This document shows, piece after piece, positions 1-5,216 of a stretch of DNA of 5,216 nucleotides; the first letter of the stretch is position 1, and every line of letters starts with the position of its first letter. The DNA is from an uncultured Thermomicrobiales bacterium (GTDB lineage: Bacteria; Chloroflexota; Chloroflexia; Thermomicrobiales; UBA6265). The stretch covers positions 1 through 5,216 of the forward strand of contig CADCWI010000070.1 of the NCBI GenBank assembly GCA_902806355.1, read 5' to 3'. The translations under genes and the position numbers were made by a program. The notes beneath the pieces were generated by a model. The model made no database searches and was not told the origin of the DNA. It saw only the letters and a list, made by a program, of their open reading frames with translations.

Positions 1-4
1 TTCC

Positions 5-35
5 TTGACACGGCATGCCCTCTGTGGCGTATTGT
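5..35 (+). promoter_or_regulatory. Candidate sigma-70-type promoter of the importer operon
   Basis: A perfect TTGACA -35 hexamer lies at 5-10. The best -10 match is TATTGT at 30-35 (4 of 6 to TATAAT) with a 19-nt spacer, longer than the usual 17. The 17-nt position holds only CGTATT. Transcription would begin near 42 and leave a leader of about 50 nt before the ATG at 91. The -35 is convincing; the -10 is weak, which would suit an activated or regulated promoter. Sequence upstream of the window could hold other promoters. Confidence 0.4.
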
Positions 36-42
36 GACCACA
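23..42. promoter_or_regulatory. Small inverted repeat over the -10 region, possible operator
   Basis: TGTGG (23-27) and CCACA (38-42) form perfect 5-nt half-sites separated by 10 nt. The repeat covers the candidate -10 box, where a repressor would block RNA polymerase. Sugar importer operons are often controlled by LacI- or GntR-family repressors binding palindromes of about this size, but no regulator gene is in the window. A 5-nt repeat can easily arise by chance. Confidence 0.22.
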
Positions 43-76
43 CATCTGTTGGCCAAATCGAAGAATGCTGTTCAGC

Positions 77-82
77 AAGGAG
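77..82 (+). promoter_or_regulatory. Ribosome binding site that decides the binding-protein start
   Basis: AAGGAG is a near-consensus Shine-Dalgarno sequence with an 8-nt spacer to ATG 91. It favours this start over the in-frame GTG at 34, and it places the twin-arginine motif at residue 18-19, a normal distance from the N terminus for a Tat signal. Confidence 0.8.
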
Positions 83-90
83 CACACCCC

Positions 91-1518
91 ATGCGCGACG
101 TCCGTCATAGGCGAGCCGATGGTCTCACCCGCCCCGTATCGCGACGTTCCGTGATCAGGACCGCCGGCATGGCCGGCATGGCCGCGGCGATCGGAGCCCG
201 GACGACCGGCCAGGCGGCGACACTGGTTCAGTCGACGCCGACCGTCAACATCTCCGGCACCTCGCTCAGCATCCTCCAGTGGCAGCACTTCGTGCCCTCG
301 TTCGACGAGTGGTTTACGACCTTCGTCAACGAATGGGCGACCGAGAACGGAGTGACGGTTCAGCCTGACCGCATCAACACCGCGGATATCCCGGCGACCT
401 TCGCCGGCGAGATCTCGGCCGGGCAGGGGCATGACATCGTCGAGCACATCGCCTCTCTTCCACAGTACGAGAAATCGGTCGTCGACATGACCGATCTCGT
501 CGAGGAAGCAACGAGACGACACGGACCCCAACTCGAGATGTGCCGGAATAACTCGTTCAACCCGACGACCAACAAGTACTACGGCTTTACCCATGGATAC
601 GCGCCGGACCCAGCCAACTATCGCCGGAGCCTGTGGGAAACCGCAGGTTACGCCAACGGCCCGACGACCTTCGACGACCTGCTCTCCGGCGGGACGAAGA
701 TCTTCAACGAGCAGGGTGTCCAGATGGGCATCGGCATGTCCCAGGAGATCGACTCCAACATGGCGGCGCAGGCCATGATCTGGGCATTCGGCGGCGCGGT
801 CCAGGACGAGAACGAGAACATCACCATCAACTCGCCGGAGACGCTGGCCGCGGTGGAGTACATGAAGTCCCTCTTCGAGAGCTGCATGACGCCGGAGGTG
901 TTCAGCTGGAACGCGGCGTCCAACAACCAACTCATGGCCGCCGGCCAGGCCTCCTACATCCTCAACTCGCTCTCGGCGTTCCGCTCCGCGCAGACCAACA
1001 ATCCGGACATCGCGCCGGACATCTCCTTCGGCGTGCCACTGGTGGGACCGGGGGGCGAGGAACGGGCGCTGGCCCATGGCCACGCCGTGTTCACGGCAAT
1101 GATCCCGACCTACTCGCAGAACCAGGACACGGCCAGGGAGTTCCTGCTCCACCTCGTCGCAAACTACAAGGCTGCCACGGACGAAAGCCAGTTCTACAAC
1201 TTCCCGGCGTTCTCCGAGGTCTACCCGGAACTGACGAGCGAGGGTGGACCGCTCGACAACGACCCGTATGGTGCCGAGCCGCCAGACAAGCTCGCGCCCC
1301 TGAAGACGGCCAACGACTGGACGGTCAACCTCGGCTGGCCGGGTCCCGCCAACGCCATGATCGGCGAGGCGTTCAACACGTTCGTGCTCTCCGACATGAT
1401 GGCCAAAGCCGCTCGCGGCGACATGACGCCACAGGACGCGGTCGCCGAAGCGGAGACCAAGCTCAACCAGATCGCCACCAACTGGCGGAACGAAGGTTTG
1501 ATGGGCGGAGGTCAATAG
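91..1518 (+). CDS. Extracellular solute-binding protein, family 1 (CUT1-type importer)
   Basis: This is the secreted receptor of the importer: it binds the solute outside the membrane and hands it to the permease pair. I start it at ATG 91 (475 aa) because AAGGAG at 77-82 sits 8 nt upstream; an in-frame GTG at 34 would add 19 residues but has no comparable ribosome site. Residues 17-23 (SRRSVIR) form a twin-arginine motif, followed by a short hydrophobic Ala/Gly/Met stretch (24-36) and a possible cleavage site near GQA-A (42/43). No lipobox cysteine is present. Family features: an aromatic-rich YGFTHGY segment near 164-170, SPETLAAVEYMKSLFE (248-263), GHAVFTAMIPTYSQNQ (330-345) before an AREFL helix, and a C-terminal helix with DMTPQDAVAEAE typical of SBP_bac_1. 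The length is normal for the family. It is the first gene of the operon and is separated from the ATPase by a structured 142-nt gap. The substrate is not readable from sequence; a sugar is the default inference. Confidence 0.94.
   Translation: MRDVRHRRADGLTRPVSRRSVIRTAGMAGMAAAIGARTTGQAATLVQSTPTVNISGTSLSILQWQHFVPSFDEWFTTFVNEWATENGVTVQPDRINTADIPATFAGEISAGQGHDIVEHIASLPQYEKSVVDMTDLVEEATRRHGPQLEMCRNNSFNPTTNKYYGFTHGYAPDPANYRRSLWETAGYANGPTTFDDLLSGGTKIFNEQGVQMGIGMSQEIDSNMAAQAMIWAFGGAVQDENENITINSPETLAAVEYMKSLFESCMTPEVFSWNAASNNQLMAAGQASYILNSLSAFRSAQTNNPDIAPDISFGVPLVGPGGEERALAHGHAVFTAMIPTYSQNQDTAREFLLHLVANYKAATDESQFYNFPAFSEVYPELTSEGGPLDNDPYGAEPPDKLAPLKTANDWTVNLGWPGPANAMIGEAFNTFVLSDMMAKAARGDMTPQDAVAEAETKLNQIATNWRNEGLMGGGQ
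163..180 (+). repeat. Tandem 9-bp repeat within the Tat signal
   Basis: GCCGGCATG occurs twice back to back, in frame, encoding Ala-Gly-Met twice (residues 25-30) in the hydrophobic part of the signal peptide. A gain or loss of one unit would change the signal length by three residues without a frameshift. It may be no more than compositional bias in a low-complexity signal peptide. Confidence 0.5.
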
Positions 1519-1531
1519 GGCAGGTCTCGTC

Positions 1532-1558
1532 CTCCCCGGGACCCATCGATACGGGGAG
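1532..1558 (+). promoter_or_regulatory. Stem-loop 1 after the binding-protein gene
   Basis: CTCCCCG (1532-1538) pairs perfectly with CGGGGAG (1552-1558) across a 13-nt loop. It begins 14 nt past the TAG stop (1516-1518) and is the first of two consecutive hairpins before the ATPase gene. No U-run follows, so it is not a classical intrinsic terminator. A role in protecting the 3' end of the upstream mRNA is an inference from position. Confidence 0.5.
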
Positions 1559-1569
1559 AATCTGACCCC

Positions 1570-1623
1570 CAGGAAGCGGGCGAAGGGTGACGCGAGCGCG
1601 GCACGGCCTTCGCCCGCTCCCTG
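1570..1623 (+). promoter_or_regulatory. Long stem-loop 2 between binding-protein and ATPase genes (attenuator or mRNA stabiliser)
   Basis: CAGG-A-AGCGGGCGAAGG (1570-1586) faces CCTTCGCCCGCT-C-CCTG (1607-1623). The core 12 pairs are perfect (1575-1586 with 1607-1618), and four more follow after a single A/C mismatch (1574/1619). The 20-nt loop is itself GC-rich and self-complementary (CGCG-AG-CGCG at 1591-1600). The following bases, TTACCGTCACTTT, are only modestly T-rich, so complete termination is doubtful. A partial terminator or a barrier to 3' exonucleases is more plausible; in maltose-type operons hairpins in this position raise binding-protein output over the membrane parts. It shares no core with the palindromes at 4624-4818. 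Confidence 0.7.
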
Positions 1624-1660
1624 TTACCGTCACTTTGGTATGTGCCAGGAAGAAATGTAG

Positions 1661-2722
1661 ATGGCGATCGTCGAAACGCGGAAGCTGACCAAGCACTTCA
1701 CGGACGGGGTGGTGGCCGTCAACGAGATCGACGTGCGCACGTCGGATGGCGAATTCCTGGTGCTGCTCGGCCCATCGGGGTGCGGGAAAACCACCCTACT
1801 CCGGATGCTGGGCGGACTTGAGCAGCCGACCTCGGGCCAGATCCTGATCGGGGAGCGGGTGGTCAATCATCTGCCTCCGCGAGCGCGCCAGATCGCGATG
1901 GTGTTCCAGAGCTACGCGCTCTACCCGCACATGAGCGTCGAAGGGAACATCGCCTTTCCGCTCAAGGCGGCCAAGATCCCGAAGGACGAGCAGCGCCGGA
2001 AGATCGAATGGGCGGCCGGAATCCTCGGCATCGACCAACTGCTCGACCGCAAGCCGCGCCAGCTCTCCGGCGGCCAGCGACAACGCGTCGCCCTTGCCCG
2101 CGCCCTCGTGCGCGAGCCCAACGTCTTCCTGCTCGACGAGCCGCTCTCCAACCTAGATGCCCAGCGACGCGCGTCCGCGAGAGACGAGCTGCAGCAGTTT
2201 CAGCGCGAGATCGGTACTACCACTATTTATGTCACTCATGACCAGGTCGAGGCGATGGGTATGGGACATCGGATTGCCGTGATCGACGGCGGGCGGCTCC
2301 GGCAGATCGGCACCCCGCGCGAGATCTACGAGGAACCCGCCGACACCTTCGTCGCCACGTTCCTCGGGTCGCCACCGATGAACCTGATCCCAGATGGCCC
2401 GTCCCTCGTCGGCTTCCGGCCGGAAAATGCCTTTCCGCTCACCGACGAGACCGCAGCCGATGCCGCATCCACGGTAACCTATACATTCGATGCGATCCGG
2501 GAGGAATACCTCGGGTCCGAGAAACTCGTCTACGGCGAGGTCGGCGGTGTCCGGGCGGTGGCGCGGATGGCCGCCAACGATGCCCTGCCGGGCGACATTG
2601 GGGATTCGGTCGTGTTCGGGGTGAAACGCTCGGACATCCGGGTCTTCGACCGCGAATCCGGCGTTCGCCGGGAACACCTTTCGCCATCCCTCTCCTCCAG
2701 CGGCGCCGGAGTACCGCGATGA
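1661..2722 (+). CDS. ABC transporter ATPase, MalK/UgpC (CUT1) type
   Basis: This is the cytoplasmic energy-coupling subunit, working as a dimer that hydrolyses ATP to drive import. Every nucleotide-binding motif is intact in the 353-aa protein: Walker [10 protein letters not shown] (37-45, Lys43), Q-loop Gln83 in [12 protein letters not shown], signature LSGGQ (135-139), Walker B VFLLD with catalytic Glu160, D-loop SNLD (163-166) and switch His193 in [10 protein letters not shown]. The linker [13 protein letters not shown] (229-241) is typical of MalK/UgpC. The C-terminal TOBE/OB regulatory domain starts oddly: only about ten residues lie between PPMN and the VGFRPEN motif (250-256), where E. 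coli MalK has roughly 40. AGGAAG at 1647-1652 is 8 nt before the ATG. The gene ends in an ATGA overlap with the first permease gene. A dedicated rather than shared ATPase is likely, since it sits inside the operon; the substrate is unknown. Confidence 0.96.
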   Translation: MAIVETRKLTKHFTDGVVAVNEIDVRTSDGEFLVLLGPSGCGKTTLLRMLGGLEQPTSGQILIGERVVNHLPPRARQIAMVFQSYALYPHMSVEGNIAFPLKAAKIPKDEQRRKIEWAAGILGIDQLLDRKPRQLSGGQRQRVALARALVREPNVFLLDEPLSNLDAQRRASARDELQQFQREIGTTTIYVTHDQVEAMGMGHRIAVIDGGRLRQIGTPREIYEEPADTFVATFLGSPPMNLIPDGPSLVGFRPENAFPLTDETAADAASTVTYTFDAIREEYLGSEKLVYGEVGGVRAVARMAANDALPGDIGDSVVFGVKRSDIRVFDRESGVRREHLSPSLSSSGAGVPR

Positions 2723-3705
2723 GCGCGCCAACTTCCCCAGTCTCACCCCCCTACACGGAGGTGGCCGGCGCTCCACCGAAGGGCGAGCGCTTCGTGTTCG
2801 AGCGCGAACGGGTGCTTGGCCCGCTGATGCTCGCTCCGGCGATCATCTACATCGTGGCGCTCGTCGGTTTCCCGCTGGTCCTCGCCGTGCTCTATGCGTT
2901 CAGCAATGTCACGGTCGGAGATTCCCGGATCGAAGGCAGTGGAGATCTCGTCGGTCTCGACAACTTCCGGGCGGTCTTCAACGACGGCGTCTTCCGGAAG
3001 GCCCTGTCCAACACCATCGTCTTTACGCTGGTGTCCCAGTTCTTCGTTATCATCCTCGCCAACATCCTGGCCCTGGTGCTCTCGGCCGATTTCCACGGCA
3101 AGCGGCTTGTCCGCTTCCTGGTGCTCCTGCCCTGGACGACCCCGATCGCACTCGGTGTGCTCGGCTGGTTCTGGCTGCTGGATTCGGTCTACAGCCCGAT
3201 TGACTGGTTGTTGCGGGAGATCAACCTGCTGGGGCCGGGCACGACATTCGGTCCCGCCCGCAACATGTACTGGCTGGGCGAGACGGACCTTGCACGCTTC
3301 GCGGTGATCGTCGTCCACATCTGGCGCACCTTGCCGCTGGCAACGGTGATCCTGCTGGCGGGGTTGAGCTCGATCCCGCAGGACATCAAGGACGCCGCCG
3401 ATATCGACGGTGCCGGCTTCTGGCGCCAATTGTTCTACGTACGACTGCCGTTGTTGCTGCCGATCATGGCGGTGGCGACGCTGTTCAGCCTTGTCTTCAC
3501 CTTCACCGATCTCACCGTGTCGCTAGTGCTGACCCGGGGCGGTCCCGTCAACGACACGCAGGTGCTCTCGTCGTGGGCGTACTTCAAGGGAATCCAGGGC
3601 GGCAACCTCGCCCAGGGCGCGGCGATCGCGCTCTTCCTGCTCCCGGTCCTGATTGCGATCGCGATCGGCATGCTGCGGCTGGCGCGGCGTTCGGAGACAT
3701 CATGA
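2719..3705 (+). CDS. ABC transporter permease, MalF/UgpA type
   Basis: One of the two membrane subunits forming the translocation channel. In the 328-aa protein a proline-rich cytoplasmic N-terminal tail (about 1-31) precedes six likely membrane helices near 35-61, 99-121, 131-154, 194-214, 247-270 and 300-320. The cytoplasmic EAA-type coupling loop reads DAADIDGAG followed by RLPLLLP (225-248); it docks into the ATPase. NTIVFTL (98-104) and LVLLPWTTPIALG (134-146) are characteristic of BPD_transp_1 sugar permeases. The ATG overlaps the ATPase TGA as ATGA (2719-2722), indicating translational coupling, and the stop overlaps the next start the same way. There is no long periplasmic P2 insertion like that of E. 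coli MalF, so it is closer in build to UgpA/LacF. The family is certain; the substrate is not. Confidence 0.95.
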   Translation: MSAPTSPVSPPYTEVAGAPPKGERFVFERERVLGPLMLAPAIIYIVALVGFPLVLAVLYAFSNVTVGDSRIEGSGDLVGLDNFRAVFNDGVFRKALSNTIVFTLVSQFFVIILANILALVLSADFHGKRLVRFLVLLPWTTPIALGVLGWFWLLDSVYSPIDWLLREINLLGPGTTFGPARNMYWLGETDLARFAVIVVHIWRTLPLATVILLAGLSSIPQDIKDAADIDGAGFWRQLFYVRLPLLLPIMAVATLFSLVFTFTDLTVSLVLTRGGPVNDTQVLSSWAYFKGIQGGNLAQGAAIALFLLPVLIAIAIGMLRLARRSETS

Positions 3706-4589
3706 TGGCGACATCGACGCTGACCGAAGCCGACGCCCCTGGATCGGGACGCGGCAAGCGCTTCTTCAGCAGGACCGTGCTCTATGCCGTCGCGCTGCTC
3801 TTCTCCCTGTTCGCGGCGCTTCCGTTCGCCTGGATGCTGCTGACGATCTTCAAAACGAACAACGACCTCTACAAGCCGATCAACAACCCGTTCATCTACA
3901 ACGATCCGCCGACGCTCTCCAACCTCGACCTGCTCTGGAACGACACCAACTACCGGACGTTCATCCTCAACACGTTCATGATCGCGATCGTGGTTGTGCT
4001 GATCACGGTCGTCGTCGTCGTGCCCGCGGCGTACAGCCTGGTCCGGCTCGCCGGCCGCTGGGGTGAAGGGCTCGGCGTGATGATCTTCCTCGTCTACCTC
4101 GTGCCGCCGACCCTGCTGTTCATTCCCCTCACCGGCGTGGTCGCCGATCTCGGCCTGCAGAACTCGAAGTGGTCGATGGCGCTGATCTACCCAACGTTCA
4201 CGATCCCGTTCTGCACCTGGCTGCTGATGGGGTTCCTGCGCAGCGTGCCGTGGGAGATCGAGGAGCAGGCGATGATCGATGGTTACACGCGGCTCGGCGC
4301 GATCTGGCGGACGGTGATCCCGATCTCGCTGCCGGGCATCCTGACCGTGGTGATCTTCTCGTTCACGCTGACCCTGCACGAGTTCGTCTACTCGCTCGCG
4401 TTCGTCCAGTCATCGTCGCAGAAGACGGTCAGTGTCGGGGTGTTCACGGAGCTGATCCGGGGGGATGTCTACTTCTGGCAGTCACTGATGGCGGCGGCGG
4501 CACTGGTCGCGATCCCGGTCGCTCTGCTCTACAACGCGTTCCTCGATCGCTTCATCGCCGGCTTCACCCTCGGCGCCGTCAAGGGCTGA
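3702..4589 (+). CDS. ABC transporter permease, MalG/UgpE type
   Basis: The second channel subunit, pairing with the MalF-type permease. From ATG 3702 it has 295 aa; ATG 3705, one codon on, is equally possible because GGAG at 3693-3696 is 5 nt from the first and 8 nt from the second. Likely helices lie near 25-50, 88-113, 124-147, 158-180, 211-232 and 268-287. The EAA coupling loop is EEQAMIDGYTRLG followed by IPISLPG (187-212), the classic MalG form, and NTFMIA (90-95) plus the short C-terminal FTLGAVKG also match UgpE/MalG. The segment 97-107 is an uninterrupted Val/Ile/Leu/Thr run partly encoded by GTC repeats. It is coupled to the upstream permease by ATGA (3702-3705). An in-frame extension upstream to 3573 runs inside the previous gene and has no support. 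Confidence 0.95.
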   Translation: MMATSTLTEADAPGSGRGKRFFSRTVLYAVALLFSLFAALPFAWMLLTIFKTNNDLYKPINNPFIYNDPPTLSNLDLLWNDTNYRTFILNTFMIAIVVVLITVVVVVPAAYSLVRLAGRWGEGLGVMIFLVYLVPPTLLFIPLTGVVADLGLQNSKWSMALIYPTFTIPFCTWLLMGFLRSVPWEIEEQAMIDGYTRLGAIWRTVIPISLPGILTVVIFSFTLTLHEFVYSLAFVQSSSQKTVSVGVFTELIRGDVYFWQSLMAAAALVAIPVALLYNAFLDRFIAGFTLGAVKG

Positions 4590-4623
4590 TCTGGCATCTG
4601 GCGCGCCGACGGACGGCACATCG

Positions 4624-4665
4624 TCGTAGGGGAGGCCCCGGCAGCTGCATCATGTGGCCTCCCGT
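4624..4665 (+). repeat. REP-like palindrome 1, with GTAG foot
   Basis: GGGAGGCC (4630-4637) pairs perfectly with GGCCTCCC (4656-4663) over an 18-nt loop that itself contains the palindrome GCAGCTGC (4641-4648). The tetranucleotide GTAG (4626-4629) abuts the stem on its 5' side, the arrangement recognised by RAYT enzymes in known REP sequences. Compared with palindrome 2 read on the other strand, the left part TCGTAGGGGAGGCCCC matches at 15 of 16 positions and the right part TGTGGCCTCCCGT (4653-4665) at 13 of 13. The copy differs by 13 extra bases in the loop (4640-4652). It may also act as the 3' boundary of the importer mRNA. Confidence 0.8.
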
Positions 4666-4668
4666 TCT

Positions 4669-4691
4669 GGCAGTAGATCCCTGCCTTGTTT
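4669..4691 (+). terminator. Weak candidate intrinsic terminator
   Basis: GGCAG (4669-4673) pairs with CTGCC (4681-4685) over a 7-nt loop and is followed directly by TTGTTT. The layout resembles an intrinsic terminator for the importer operon, but the stem is only five pairs and the T-run is interrupted. It lies between palindromes 1 and 2. No better terminator is visible after the stop at 4589. Confidence 0.25.
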
Positions 4692-4746
4692 CAGACCGTG
4701 TTCGGCTACCGTGCATAGCGAAAGCGTCGATGCTTTACCAGCGACC

Positions 4747-4775
4747 ACGGGAGGCCACAGGGGCCTCCCGTACGA
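4747..4775 (-). repeat. REP-like palindrome 2, inverted relative to palindrome 1
   Basis: CGGGAGGCC (4748-4756) and GGCCTCCCG (4762-4770) form a perfect 9-bp stem with a 5-nt loop. Read on the minus strand, the element begins TCGTAC where palindrome 1 has TCGTAG, so the foot is GTAC instead of GTAG. With palindrome 1 it forms a head-to-head pair spanning 4624-4775, like a BIME. The two could also pair with each other through 28 of 29 aligned positions, leaving a 13-nt bulge. It lies 55 nt upstream of the transposase GTG. Confidence 0.8.
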
Positions 4776-4786
4776 TTCAGGGGCGA

Positions 4787-4802
4787 TGCGGTAACTACCG
4801 CA
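4787..4802. repeat. Short hairpin upstream of the transposase gene
   Basis: TGCGGTA (4787-4793) is complementary to TACCGCA (4796-4802); sterically this is a six-pair stem with an AACT loop. It directly abuts the degenerate half-palindrome at 4803-4818 and ends 28 nt before the GTG, so in the mRNA it would sit near the ribosome binding site. Its function is unknown. Confidence 0.5.
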
Positions 4803-4818
4803 GGGACCTCCCCGACGA
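4803..4818 (-). repeat. Degenerate third REP-like half-copy next to the transposase RBS
   Basis: On the minus strand these bases read TCGTCGGGGAGGTCCC, matching the left part of palindrome 1 (TCGTAGGGGAGGCCCC) at 14 of 16 positions. The right-hand partner GGCCTCCC is missing; the hairpin at 4787-4802 stands in that place. It overlaps the start of the Shine-Dalgarno of the transposase gene by two bases. Confidence 0.5.
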
Positions 4819-4822
4819 AAGG
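4817..4822 (+). promoter_or_regulatory. Ribosome binding site of the transposase gene
   Basis: GAAAGG with an 8-nt spacer selects GTG 4831 as the start. Its first bases are shared with the degenerate REP-like half-copy, so a protein or RNA structure on that element could cover the site. Confidence 0.55.
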
Positions 4823-4830
4823 GTGGCGCG

Positions 4831-5216
4831 GTGAAGAACGTACTACCCCGGAGAAAACCAACGCGCCTGCCAGCGTTCGATTACCAATCGACCGGACCGT
4901 ATTTTGTCACGATCTGCACCCAGCACCGGGAACATCGGTTCGGCGTCATCTTCGCCGATGACATGCACACCAGTCCCGCCGGACAGATGGTGGCGGACAT
5001 CTGGACTGTTGTTCCAGACCAGTTCCCAACCGTGGTGCTTGACCACTTCGTCGTCATGCCGAACCATGTCCACGGCCTGCTCTGGTTCGAAGCCGATAAC
5101 CGCTTCTTGCACCCTGCTCTCGGTGATGTCGTCGGTTGGTTTAAAACCGTCACCACGAATCGGTACATCACAGGGGTAAGGGATGCCGGTTGGCCACCAT
5201 ATGATCGCCATCTCTG
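4831..5216 (+). CDS. REP-associated tyrosine transposase (RAYT, Y1/IS200-like), 3' end cut by window
   Basis: RAYTs are single-strand endonucleases of the HUH Y1 superfamily, thought to cut and mobilise REP palindromes. I start it at GTG 4831: GAAAGG (4817-4822) lies 8 nt upstream, and the frame is closed by a stop at 4792. The 128 visible residues show the family pattern: RLPAFDYQSTGPYFVTICTQ (12-31) as the first strand, HRFG (35-38), then VVMPNHVHGLLWF (74-86) holding the metal-binding HUH pair His79 and His81, a helix LGDVVGWFKTVTTNRY (97-112) and WPPYDRHL (121-128). The catalytic tyrosine, expected shortly after the window end, is not visible, so activity cannot be judged. There are no frameshifts or internal stops. 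It lies on the same strand as the importer but is probably independent, as it follows 241 nt of repeats. A classical IS200 TnpA is less likely, given the N-terminal form and the palindromes. Confidence 0.9.
   Translation, partial: MKNVLPRRKPTRLPAFDYQSTGPYFVTICTQHREHRFGVIFADDMHTSPAGQMVADIWTVVPDQFPTVVLDHFVVMPNHVHGLLWFEADNRFLHPALGDVVGWFKTVTTNRYITGVRDAGWPPYDRHL

Noticed and set aside
34..90. Upstream GTG start for the binding protein
   Set aside because: It is in frame but lacks a good ribosome site, and it overlaps the likely -10 element. ATG 91 has a near-perfect Shine-Dalgarno.
633..1565. 310-codon + strand frame inside the binding-protein gene
   Set aside because: It is Arg/Gly/His-rich without any recognisable motif and is a shifted reading of a well-supported gene.
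2743..3429. Long open frame on the minus strand (228 codons) opposite the first permease gene
   Set aside because: It is rich in Asp, Glu, Arg, Gln and His, the pattern made by reading GC-rich membrane-protein codons backwards. The + strand reading is a clear permease.
3650..3668. GCGATCGC palindrome resembling the cyanobacterial HIP1 motif
   Set aside because: It is coding sequence for Ile-Ala repeats in a membrane helix, and it is not over-represented elsewhere in the window.
4008..4022. GTC/CGT microrepeat in the second permease gene
   Set aside because: It encodes a run of valines in a membrane helix and is explained by codon bias.
3435..4379. Long open frame on the minus strand (314 codons) across both permease genes
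   Set aside because: It spans a gene junction and has the same highly charged, low-complexity composition. It is a shadow of the GC-biased third codon position.
4589..4607. ATCTGGC tandem 7-mer and GGCGCGCC palindrome just after the last permease stop
   Set aside because: Short and GC-driven, with no U-run or partner copies; neither a terminator nor part of the REP-like core.
4686..4719. Possible promoter for the transposase gene (TTGTTT with TACCGT or CATAGC)
   Set aside because: Hexamers match poorly and spacing is wrong (15 or 22 nt). No convincing promoter can be named.
4624..4818. CRISPR-like repetition
   Set aside because: The copies are inverted and palindromic with unequal spacing, not direct repeats with uniform spacers, and no cas gene is present.
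4169..4834. 221-codon + strand frame from within the last permease through the palindromes
   Set aside because: Most of it is a frame shadow of the permease, and the rest runs through the repeats. It has no ribosome site and no family motif.
4843..5211. 122-codon minus-strand frame opposite the transposase gene
   Set aside because: The + strand encodes clear RAYT motifs, including MPNHVHG; the antisense frame has none.

Overview
The window carries a complete four-gene ABC importer operon of the carbohydrate-uptake (CUT1) type on the + strand, followed by the 5' part of a REP-associated tyrosine transposase (RAYT) gene preceded by its own palindromic repeats. The DNA is GC-rich (low to mid 60s percent by eye), with G/C-biased third codon positions. 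The binding protein has a twin-arginine export signal and no lipobox cysteine. This combination fits a GC-rich bacterium such as a Chloroflexota (Thermomicrobia-like) lineage, but that placement is an inference; an actinobacterial or other GC-rich host is not excluded.

Layout. 1-90: a perfect TTGACA -35 box, a poor -10 and a small inverted repeat, then a strong Shine-Dalgarno. 91-1518: extracellular solute-binding protein, family 1. 1519-1660: two tandem stem-loops, the second a 17-position stem with one mismatch. 1661-2722: MalK/UgpC-type ATPase with an unusually short start to its C-terminal regulatory domain. 2719-3705: MalF/UgpA-type permease. 3702-4589: MalG/UgpE-type permease. The last three genes are joined by ATGA stop/start overlaps. 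4590-4830: a 241-nt intergenic stretch holding two REP-like palindromes in inverted orientation, a third degenerate half-copy and a small hairpin. 4831-5216: the RAYT gene, same strand, cut by the window end.

How the parts work together. The binding protein captures a solute outside the cell and delivers it to the two-permease channel, which is powered by the ATPase. The structured gap after the binding-protein gene is where many importers of this type set a high binding-protein to transporter ratio. No catabolic gene or regulator is present, so the substrate cannot be named; a sugar or sugar derivative is the family default.

The most interesting part is the 3' end. The palindromes upstream of the RAYT gene share the core TCGTA(G/C)GGGAGGCCCC...TGTGGCCTCCCGT. 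One copy carries a GTAG tetranucleotide directly at the foot of the stem, the architecture known for RAYT targets. The transposase and its probable substrates therefore appear together in this window.
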